64,000 bases of DNA from Coptis chinensis. Its lineage: Eukaryota; Streptophyta; Magnoliopsida; Ranunculales; Ranunculaceae. This document shows positions 1-9,773 of this stretch, in pieces. Positions within the stretch are counted from its first letter, which is position 1, and each line of letters opens with the position of its first letter. The notes beneath the pieces are model-generated. The model saw only the letters and a list, made by a program, of their open reading frames with translations. It did not search any database and had not been told where the DNA came from. The DNA is taken from the NCBI GenBank assembly GCA_015680905.1, contig CM027383.1, forward strand, positions 84,291,001 to 84,355,000, written 5' to 3'. A program made the translations under genes and the position numbers.

Positions 1-736
1 TGGGACTTTACTCTCATAGGACCACATAAGTCTGTGTGCACTAGTTCAAGGACAGTGTCCTTTCTGTGAGACGGGAATCTTTGGAAAGACACCCTGTGTT
101 GCTTTCCTACCAAACAGTGAGTACATGTATTTAAATGTGTACCTTTAATGTCTGGCATGGCCTTTTGCTTAGCAAGAACTTCCATCCCTTTTATGCCCAT
201 GTGACCGCGATCTCTTGTGCCACGATTCGGATGAAGAAGCTTCTTCTTACGCGCGTTAAATTCGCTTTACACAAACTAGCCTCGTGTTTTGTAAAGAGAG
301 CAAGTTTTCTTTCCTCCGCTGCTACAATGGAACCTCGCTTTCGGTTTTCATACCCCCGTTACCAAACGAAGTTTACAAAGCCATAGTCATCTAATTTCCC
401 AGCCGAAATTAGGTTTAGCCGTATGTCAGGAACATGTCTTACATCCTTGAGTGTCAAGGTGTAGCCGACATTGGTTTCTATATGAACATCTCCAATGCCT
501 ATAATCTTCGAGATGCCACTGTTACCCATCCTTACTTCACCATATTCACCACAGCTATAGGTAGTGAATAATCCCCTATGTGGTGTGACGTGATAAGATG
601 CTCCTGTATCTATCACCCACTCTGTATCCTGACATAAGGTACTAAGACAGCACACACCACAATCTGACACAATTCCCACTAGGTCGTCGACTAGTGCGGT
701 AGTATCTCTGCTTTGTGTTTCCGTTCCTCGCACCAT
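1..736 (-). pseudogene. copia pol fragment: aspartic protease and integrase N-terminus
   Basis: Read on the minus strand. The segment near 620-590 encodes the retropepsin active site in the context WVIDTGASYHVT, followed by the typical copia protease tail VRHVPDIRLNLISAGKLDDYGF. A frameshift near 360 separates this from the GAG-pre-integrase zinc region (GHMGIKGMEVLAK, then Cx2C in CTHC and the tail GKQHRVSF) and the start of the integrase core (HTDLCGPM, whose D is the first catalytic Asp) at 1-200. The integrase is cut by the window edge. The frameshift means no polyprotein can be made. Confidence 0.85.
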
Positions 737-759
737 GTCTTCATGTACACGCGGTTATT

Positions 760-1530
760 CTTCTCATCCCTCTTCGTTCTCTGACTCATATCCGAAGTGG
801 TCTTTGGTGGCACAATAGTAACATTGCCTCTCTGCCTTTAGGAGTTCTATCTTCACCCCTAGATTTATTTCGCCATCACCTCTAGAACGAGATGGTTTTC
901 TCGTTTCGACCTATCCCCGTTTCTCGTGAAAGGATCTCTCGAGTGAGAGGAGCTGCTTCTTGCACTCCTTCTAGTCTCCTCATTCAACAAAGACGTGGTA
1001 GCCATCTCCATGGTAACAATTCCATCCTTGGCTGCTCCATGTAGAGAAACTGCTAATGTCTCCCAACTTTCGGGTAGTTAGCCTAATAGAAACAAAGCCT
1101 CAACTTCGTCTCCCAAATTGATCTTCATCAAATGCATCTGATTGATGATATTTTGTACTTCATTAAGATGCTCAGACATTGAAGAACCTTCTTGGTACTT
1201 CGTGTCTGCAAACTTCTTAACGACTGGCACTTTGTTTCCACCCGATTTCCTCTCATAAAGGTCTTCGAGTTTCTTCCACAGACTGAAGGCTGTAGTCTCT
1301 TGGGACACATGGTGAAAGACATTGTCATCAATCCACTGTCGAATGTATCCAATCGCTTTTCTGTCAAGCTTTTTCCACTCAGCCTCATCAGTCTTTTCTG
1401 GTTTTACTCCCTCATTCTCAATGGGAAGTGCCAAGTCTTTGCAGTATAGCAAGTCTTCCATCTTGGCTTTCCAGATGGTGTAGTTCTTCCTATTCAGACT
1501 CATCATGCGAGTGTTCACAGAATGGTCCAT
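760..1530 (-). pseudogene. copia gag (UBN2-type), broken
   Basis: The start at 1530 opens a 150-residue frame containing the copia gag core (NYTIWKAKMEDLL, then AFSLWKKLEDLYERKSGGNK). This is the Retrotran_gag/UBN2 signature of Ty1/copia. The frame meets a stop at 1078. Continuing in the same frame, LPESWETLAVSLHGA is the expected next gag block, so the stop is a point mutation. The nucleocapsid zinc knuckle follows in another frame and has lost its last cysteine (a CYYC..H remnant near 830-790). Non-functional. Confidence 0.85.
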
Positions 1531-1626
1531 CTCTACAAGTTATTTAACCTCAAATCTTCTCTCAGGAATTTCGTCAAACACCTTCTGACTAAGATTCGGA
1601 TAACACCCTAGGCTATTCTAACCAAG

Positions 1627-1638
1627 GCTCTGATACCA
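1627..1638 (-). other. copia primer-binding site (initiator-tRNA-Met type)
   Basis: Minus-strand TGGTATCAGAGC lies two bases inside the LTR end at 1641. This is the standard plant copia PBS complementary to the 3' end of initiator tRNA-Met. It fixes the LTR boundary and the element orientation. Confidence 0.9.
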
Positions 1639-1640
1639 CT

Positions 1641-2402
1641 TATTGGGGATTATACCAATACCAATCGATTCCCCCACTACACAGATAACTTGTATTGTAT
1701 GAACACACTTCAACTCCAGACAAATTCTAAATATCACAAACTACCTATACTAACCAAGGCTCAACTCACTAAACAACTATCAACAACAAATAATAATGTA
1801 AAGCAATAAAGGCAAACCACAAAACAAAGATTTACCGTGGTTCGACCAATGATGCCTACTTCCACAAGAGCCAGTTCTTTATAAAGTGGGAAGGAAGATT
1901 ACAATCTCTCCTTTCAGTCTCTCACCTTACTAGATCACTCTTATCTCTTTACAGGGTTGTATCTCTGTAAAGGTTATCTCTCAATCTTGATAGCTTTCAA
2001 GATTGGGTTTCTCTCTCTTTGTTTTTGTCTGGATTCCAATCCTTCTGACTTGGTTGGTTAGGTTTTCCAAAACCTTGATTTTGGTTTTTATCTCCAAAAA
2101 CCAAATTTCACGGTTTCGTGTAAAGCCCACCCAAAATTAGACACGGGTGCGGGTCGCCCTTTGAGCTGGTCGTCGCCAAAACAACGAGATCGGAGCGCGG
2201 TCGCCCCTTTGAGAGCGGGTCGCGCCAAACATCGGAGTCACGAAATAGTGTCTCTCTCTCGAATTGGTCGCTCACTCTACTGGAGGCTTCTACGGCATGG
2301 GCGCTAGCGGTCGCTACTCGAAGCGCTTGATCGGCTCGACATATTCATCTTGAGAATCAGCTCCGTTTTTCTTCTCTCCTCATGTGAGGGATAACTCCAA
2401 CA
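1641..2402 (-). repeat. copia 5' LTR
   Basis: 762 bp, TGTTGGAG at 2402 down to CCCCAATA at 1641 (minus strand). The U5-proximal part (for example the block around the phrase CTCTTGTGGAAGTAGGCATC) is shared with the solo LTR at 9779-10060. The outer part is shared with 8050-8110 and 8380-8463. A GC-rich central segment (about 2140-2340) is not alignable by eye between the two copies. The junction at 2402/2403 abuts the coding sequence of a cysteine protease. Confidence 0.88.
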
Positions 2403-2863
<461 letters not shown>

Positions 2864-3071
2864 GAAACATCACATCTGTCGATGGATCACATGCTTATAT
2901 TGTAATTATTTTTCCTACTTTTGTGCGAAGAAAGTCTGTGTGTAAAGTTGTACTTACTTTCAGGCCTAAAATGATTTTTATTCCTTTAAACAGTTTAAAG
3001 TAAACCCTACTCCTTTCTAGCTATATAATATAAGCAGATTTGCTAATCCTAATACTCTGTGAGAGCATACT

Positions 3072-3620
3072 TAGGGCATCTCCAATAGAGAGTGTATATA
3101 TACACCTTCACATAAGTGTCACATAAATGCCACTAGGATTTTATGACCCCTCTTACATATTAATAATTTCCACATCCAAAATGGTATCCAATACAACAAA
3201 GTTAAAGAGTTTGTAAAATTAAAAAACTGATAAAAAACGACGGTCAAAGTCCGTCACCCAAGTGGTTTGACTAAATAAATAAATAAAATGCCACGTCACT
3301 TTGAGTAATGTCTGTAGTTTATTAAAATTGGCCCAACCAATAAATGACAGTCTTTACCCGTCGCAAACGTTACAATTCTAAAAAAAATAAAACAGACGTG
3401 AGTTTAAGTGACGTCCGAATTTCTTTTTAATTGGGACGTTACTTCAAGTGACGCCTGAGATGCTTATTAACTAATAGCCGGATGGGGAATTCTCCACCCT
3501 CTCTATTAACTATTAGCTTATCACCTGGGATTTACACCCCCAATTGGAAACATATTTTTGACATTTAGAGTTTAAATTTTACAATTTAAACAATTTACAC
3601 CCTCCATTGGAGATGCCCTA
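3072..3620. mobile_element. MITE with TIR beginning TAGGGCATCTCCAAT
   Basis: About 550 bp. The left end TAGGGCATCTCCAAT (3072-3086) is the inverse of the right end ATTGGAGATGCCCTA (3606-3620); similarity extends about 10 bp further inward with mismatches. Termini with GGGCATCTCCAA are common in plant MITEs. The TSD is not resolved; TA on each side is compatible. No coding capacity; internal short repeats resemble GTGACGTCC. Superfamily is left open. Confidence 0.65.
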
Positions 3621-4073
3621 ACACCCCTTAATGAAATGTGCAGCAAAACTTGTTTTAAACTCGAAAGTATGTAATATTCATATCTTATAATCCTAATATT
3701 CAATGAAAGTATACTAACAGTATTTAGTGATAATGTGCGAACATTTGAGAAAATAAAATTCATAGTTGCTTTCTACCTAACTAAAAGCTCTCCCAGAATC
3801 GAAAACTCCCCTCCCCCTTTCCCCAATTTTTTTTTTTTAAATTTTGAATTGTGATAAGACTACAAATTTAGTTGCTTGGTTTTTTTCTCTCTCGTACAAC
3901 TTTTCTCACAACTTATTTGGAAGTTCCCTTCTTTGGTTTTGGTTTTCGCTCTGGGATTTGTTGAGGATTTTGGCTACCACCTCATCAGTCCTATGAGACA
4001 GAGTTATAGATAGTGGTTTTGGTTGCTTGTCCGCTACTACCCCACTCTTGGTTTAGTCGTTCTTCTTGTCCAT

Positions 4074-6461
4074 ATGGATACTTTACAGGAGGACAATGCT
4101 AGTCCTGATGAGCAAGGTGTTTCAACCAGGGCAAAAATAGACCAACTTCAGGCTAAAATGCAGAACCTTTTTTGCTCAAAAGAAAGACGAGTGGTGGATA
4201 TTGGGTGCAAGAACATGAAAGAAAGCACACTAGAGCATACTACCTTGTTGGGCAAGTTGTATGGCGGAAAACTTATATCTCTACAAGATCTTGTGGATGA
4301 GTTGCATAGGTGCTGACAAACTAGGGGCACTACAAAGGTGGAATCGATATCAAAAGAATTCTACAAGATGGGGTTCGAGAATGTGGATGAATTTGAACAT
4401 GTTCGGAAGAATGGTCCTTCGTTGATACAAGGGTTTATTTTTTCAATAAAGAAAGGGATGTACCTAGAAAATTTGGCTGCATCACAGAAGTTTGACTTGG
4501 TTGATTTTTGGGTTCAGATTTATGGACTCCCGAGAGATCGGATCAATGACGAGAATGTTCGTAGAGTGGGTTTAAGCCTTGGCAAAGTAAAAGAGGTTGA
4601 CCTATGTTGCTCATCTAAGTTCAGAAATCCAATTGCTAGGGTTAGAGTTCGAATGGACATTAAAGAGAGATTGCTCAAGGGAATAGACCTACGAACAGAA
4701 CTGGGTGAAGTGTTCCCAGTAACTTTCAAATATGAAAGATTGGACATTTTCTGCTACTTTTGTGGATGTATAGGCCATGATATTCATTACTGTAATTAGA
4801 GATAGAAATACAGTATGGACTTGTGAAAGTATGGTGGATTCCCCAGAGATATCAAGAATAACTTTTCGTTCGTGCTGAAAGCCAATGTCTTCTTCAATAG
4901 AGCTGCAAATACATGCCCTGCTTCAGTAATGATCTCAGGTACTCCGCAAAAACCCAGATCTGATTAAATTCCAGCTAGGAATAGGGGTTCACCGGCGAGA
5001 AGGCACTTGCATGGGCCGGGACTGTTGACTACACCGCCAAGGGTTGCTCAGGTGGCAACGGACTCTGATGTCAGGCCTATGGCTACAAAGGAGAGGGAGT
5101 CTAGTTTGTCAGAAATCAGAACGGATATCACAGAAGTTTTGGCTTTTGCGCCAGTTACTGTTGGAAATTCTGCTTTGGGAGGCCCAAGTCTTCACGCTTC
5201 AGAACAAAGGCTAGTCTATCTGAACCAAGCCCAAGCCCAAGGGGACCAAGCCCTTTCATCAGGTTTAGTAAATGGACCTGAGGCACAAGGGGTGGCTCTA
5301 GCTGTTTGGGGCCCAGAGAATAGTTTTTCGGGCATGGACCTGGACCGGGTCAAGGCCTCTAGTGTGGACGAGCCTGACCCAATCCAAAGTGATGCTTCTG
5401 GAATTGGTCAAAAAAAAAGATTTGGAACTTTTGGGATGTGCAGCAGTAGAGCTAGGGGATCTAGCTGTGGAGGGTGGTTTCTTGGGAATACGAAAAAAAT
5501 CTTGTGGTGGATCACGCCTCGCCAAATATTTTATCTCCCCTTTCCCAGGTAATCATTCCCTTTCTTGAGAATAACTAGTTAGATGAGCTTAACCACGCCG
5601 CTCTACCTTCTGATGCTGGGAAACCCAATTTTCAGTTCATTGGGCTACCTACACGTGGAAGGGGGTTTAAAACTCTAGCTTCTCGAGGATAAAAAAAAGG
5701 TGGGTTTTAAGCGAAGCATTCGAACATCTCAAGGGTCTGGTGTGGGAACCAAACGAAAATTGCTCATAAGTGTGGAAGAAAATTTTGTTACCATGGATGA
5801 TGGTGGATGGGAGAGACACAGCTTAAGGCTGGTTGAAAGGCAATTAAAGAAGGCTAAAAGAAATGTTGATGATTTGAGGGCTAAAGGGCTGGGGCACTTG
5901 CTGATTTCAAAAGAAGCCCCTATTATCTCTATTTCCAGTGATACTGTGCAATCTGTTGAACCATCTCCTTTAGATCACTCTCTGGATTCAAGCGTCCCGT
6001 CATAAGTATCGGGACAAGATATACCGGAGGAGGAGATCCCATTTGATGCCTTCACTGCCGAGGAAGATCCTTTAGAAGAGTTGGACTTAAACATGGTGGT
6101 ATATAATGCTGACCTACAGGAGGAGGTCTCGGTAGGGAATGCTCCTTTGGGTTTGATTCAAGGAAGTCAAGAAGGGTGTGGGTATGATTATGAAGACAGC
6201 ATAACTCAGTCTCAGCTAGCTCAGCCTCAGCCTCAGCCTCTTGCAATTGATGACTCGACAGTGGTGAAACGGCAAGGTAATAAGGGAAAGCAGCAGTGTA
6301 ATGATCAATGCTCCAATAAGACAAGAGGCTCTACTAGTGGTTACTGTGGTGATGAAAGCTCCAGTGGTGTAAGTGGTGGGTCTGCCAGCAGTGGAGGTCT
6401 GTGTGGTCCTCCTCCAGGGTTTGTGGTAGCTATCCCCAAACAGCTGCCTCTTCAGAAATGA
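4074..6461 (+). pseudogene. LINE-1 ORF1 (DUF4283 and CX2CX4HX4C knuckle protein), broken
   Basis: RNA-binding chaperone protein of plant L1 elements. The start at 4074 (MDTLQEDNAS) is supported by the matching LINE-2 start at 52380. The DUF4283 core covers 4230-4700 (for example DLVDFWVQIYGLPRDRI), followed by the zinc knuckle CYFCGCIGHDIHYC at about 4750-4796. Stops interrupt at 4313-4315 and 4797-4799. A long acidic, low-complexity tail follows (5700-6005, GVGTKRK, WERHSLRLV; 6081-6456 with QPQPQPL repeats). The final TGA at 6459-6461 overlaps the ORF2 ATG. Several frame changes make it non-functional. Confidence 0.85.
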
Positions 6462-8112
6462 TACACGTCTGGAATTGCCGGGGAATAGGTTCCTCCATGG
6501 CAGTTCAAAATCTAAAGGATCTTGTTAGGTAACACCAACCAGATATCTTTTGCTTGTCTGAAACAAAAGTGGGGGAGAATAGGATTAGTATGTTAACTAA
6601 AGTGTTAAAGTATGATAACTACTTCTGTGTTCCTGCTTCTGGGCTTCGAGGTAGTCTTGCTCTTTTCTGGAGAACGGGAGTCAATCTTGAAGTGTTGGGA
6701 GCTACGACAAACCAAATAACTGGTAAGCTCTCTGACTATCATAGTATTAATCCATGGTTTTTCAGTTTTGTGTATGGTGAACCTAATGCTAATCTTAGGC
6801 ATAGGTTATGGTATGAGATTAGAGATAATGCCCCTTTTATACCTGGTCCCTAGATTCTATTTAGGAATTTTAATACAATAAGATCTTTGGATGAAAAAAT
6901 AGGTGGTCGGTCAGTTTTCACTAATTGCATGCTTGATTTCAATAATCTTATAAATGACCTGGGTCTGATTGATCTGGGGTATAAGGGCCCTAAGTTTACC
7001 TAGAATAATAATAGGAAGGTTAAATGTAACATTCTTGAGAGGCTAGACCGTGCTCTAGCCACTGCTGACTGGTTGGATATTTTTCCCGATATGATTGTTA
7101 AAAATGTGGTTAATGCTACCTCGGACCACCTGTCCCCTTGTTGATTAATCTAAAACCTAAGATGGATACTGCTGATAGACCTTTCAGATTCTATGATATG
7201 TGGCTGAAAGGTGCTTCCTGTAAGCCTGCTATTTATCTGGCTTGGAAGGCTGTTACACATGATCTCCCTGATTGGAGAGTGGTTCATAGGTTAAAATCTA
7301 TTGAGCATAGTCTTAAAATTTGGAATAAAGAGGTGTTTGGTAATATTTTTCATAATATCAAAAAGACCCAAAAAGATCTTGATAAAGTTCTTCAGAAACC
7401 TTTCTCTTCTCAGAACTATGAAAAAGCTAAGCTACTTAAAGCTAGGCTGTTTGACTGGTATGACAAAGAGAAAGTTTTCTGGAAACAGAAGTCAAGCCAA
7501 CATTGGATAAAAGAGGGGAGCAGGAATACTAAGTTCTTCCATTTGTCCACTGTGTATAGGAGAAGGAAAAACAACATAGATAAGATACGAGATAATGAGG
7601 GTTTTTGGAAGGAAGGTAGACAGGAGGTGGGTTTAGCTGTTAAAAAGTATTTTGATGATATCTATACTTCTGATAATCCTGTTAGTAATGATAATATCTT
7701 TAATTTGTTCTCTCCTTGCATAACTGATAGAGAGAATGAGATTCTTATAGCTTGTCCCTCTAAGGAGGATATCTAGCATGTGGTGAAAAAGATGGGGTCG
7801 GGGCTCTGAAAGCCCCTAGACCTGATGGTTTTCAGGGAATTTCTATCAACAGTGCTGAGATGTTGTAGGCCCTTCGATTATTGACTGTGTTAGGAATTTC
7901 TTTGATAAAGGTTGCATGAATCTTAGTTTCAATGAAACTTTTATTGCTTTAATTCCTAAAGTCTCTAATCCTGACCACATGTCTAAGTTTAGACCTATTA
8001 GTTTATGTAACTTCTGCTATAAGATTATTGCCAAGATCCTTGCTAATACTGTTGGAGTTATCCCTCACATGAGGAGAGGAGAGAAATCAATTCAACTTGT
8101 GTGGAAAAGAAA

Positions 8113-8264
8113 GCGCGCCCCGTGCCCTCCACAACCTATTCTGAAGCGCTCCCCGCGCTCAAGTGCCTAAACATCGACTCAGGCAAGAGCGTGCCCCGCG
8201 CCCTCCACAGGCAAATCTGAAGCGCGCCCCGCGCTCGAGTGCCTAGACATCGTCCAAGGCAAGA
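8113..8264. repeat. GC-rich 76-bp tandem duplication in the copia solo LTR
   Basis: Two 76-bp copies (8113-8188 and 8189-8264), about 85% alike, each with a GCGCTC(A/G)AGTGCCTA core and CCCTCCACA. This GC-rich block corresponds to the variable central segment of the LTR at 2140-2340 but differs from it in sequence. Confidence 0.8.
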
Positions 8265-8468
8265 GCGCACCCGCGCCCATGCCTAATTTTGGCAGGATTC
8301 TATTTTTGTGGAACCGCGAGTTTTGTATTATATGTTGGGGTTTTTGGCAAAACCTAACACACGTGAGACAACACAGAAGTAAGAGAAAACCCAATCTTGA
8401 AAGCTATCAAGATTGAGAGAAAACATTTACATAGATACAAGCCTATAAAGAGAGAGGAGTAATCTAGT

Positions 8469-9773
8469 TGTAGGAACCGTTATTTCAAAATGCAAACTTC
8501 TACAAACTGCGAAAACCCACGCGCAACGGAATTAATGGGGTTCACGGTTTTGGATAGAAAACATACCTTTTAGAATCGGCTAAGATGTAATCTCTGAGAA
8601 TCCAAGCTTTATGAAATCAACAATCAACCCCTTGATCTTCTATTGTATTCCTTTAGAATAGATTGGACGTTGTGTGGGCAACGATCTACCAACCCCCTTC
8701 TTTCTCACAAAGCTAGAGAATACAATAGATCTACCAATTTTGTTGTGTGGGCAACGATCTACCAATTTTGGATCTAGCTTCCTTGCCTCTCTTTTCAATC
8801 CAGTGTGAATAGTAATTTCGGCCAAGAGAAAAAGGATTCTATTTATAGGCTACAACAGGGACCATGAGGAGAAATTAGGGTTGGGCCTCTTGACGGGCTT
8901 GGGCTTCCCATGTTCGCCCAGAACACATGGCCCAATTTCGTCAACAAATGACTTATTCCACTAAAGGCCATTGTTGCACTACCGCCCTAATCCCAAATTA
9001 CGTGTCAGCGTTTATGGGCTCCATATTATATGCTCGTTGATCTCCCCATGTTTAAGATATCGAATGTTCGTTGATTAAGTCAAGTTACTGACAACTACAT
9101 TAATCAACTTCTTATGTCCTTGAGTAGTACCACTCAACCTCATTGTCATGTCAGAATAAATCCACCTGCAGGGTTTACATGACAATCTTTTTGCTCCTCG
9201 AGGGACATCATCAACCCGACTTCCTCGGGTCACACGATTCCTTTTATAATCAATAAAGACACCTTACATACAATGTCATTACCCAATCCATCGAGTTTGT
9301 TGATTCACAAATGAATCTCACTCATTGATGATTTAAAGCAATGTACAATGCACGTAAGTGCCCATTATTATATCCGAATTAAGAGGACAATCATCCATAA
9401 TAACAGAGGCGTTTGTTCTCTTATATAGTCAGTATAAAGAGAAACAACCTCACTTGGTCCTATTCAATACACACAAAGTGTACTAGTGTAATCCTATAGT
9501 CAAGATAGACTAATACCAGATTATACTACAACCGTACCAATGGTTTGTCCAAATCCATCTAGGTTGTGAACGATTACTTATATTTTATAAGGTACTGATG
9601 ATATGATCTTCTGTGTGTCCACACCATAGCATCTACAACATAAAGTATTAGACACATGCATATAACTAATAACATATATAATATGCATAACATTTGCCCA
9701 TATGATTCTCATTCAAAATATAAAAGAATTAGAGTTAATACAAAAGTAATTCTTTTAGTATATAACCCTATCA
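8469..9773 (-). mobile_element. solo LTR (copia, SIRE/Maximus-like) nested in the copia solo LTR
   Basis: 1305 bp bounded by a perfect 5-bp TSD CTAGT (8464-8468 and 9774-9778). On the minus strand it starts TGATAGGG and ends TTCCTACA. A TATA-like CCTATAAATAG at about 8845 on the minus strand and the downstream TTCCGTTGCGCG block resemble SIRE/Maximus LTRs and set the orientation; the lineage is recalled, not searched. It contains a repeated GTTGTGTGGGCAACGATC segment (8668-8690, 8741-8760). No internal genes, so a solo LTR. Confidence 0.82.

Larger units (their letters stand above)
1..2402 (-). mobile_element. Ty1/copia LTR retrotransposon, partial (5' LTR, PBS, gag, protease, start of integrase)
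   Basis: The element reads on the minus strand and continues past the left edge. In transcription order it has a 762-bp LTR (2402 to 1641), a primer-binding site, gag, protease and the GAG-pre-integrase/integrase start. The order PR then INT before any RT is diagnostic of Ty1/copia. The LTR begins TGTTGGAG and ends CCCCAATA (ancestral TG...CA with the last CA decayed). All reading frames contain stops or frameshifts, so it is dead. Its LTR is homologous to the solo LTR nested in LINE-1 at 8050-10060, so one copia family inserted at least twice in this window. Confidence 0.9.

Noticed and set aside
2384..2402. In-frame ATG at 2384 as the start of the cysteine protease frame
   Set aside because: This ATG lies inside the copia LTR. 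The protease homology begins only at 2403, so the apparent start is accidental.
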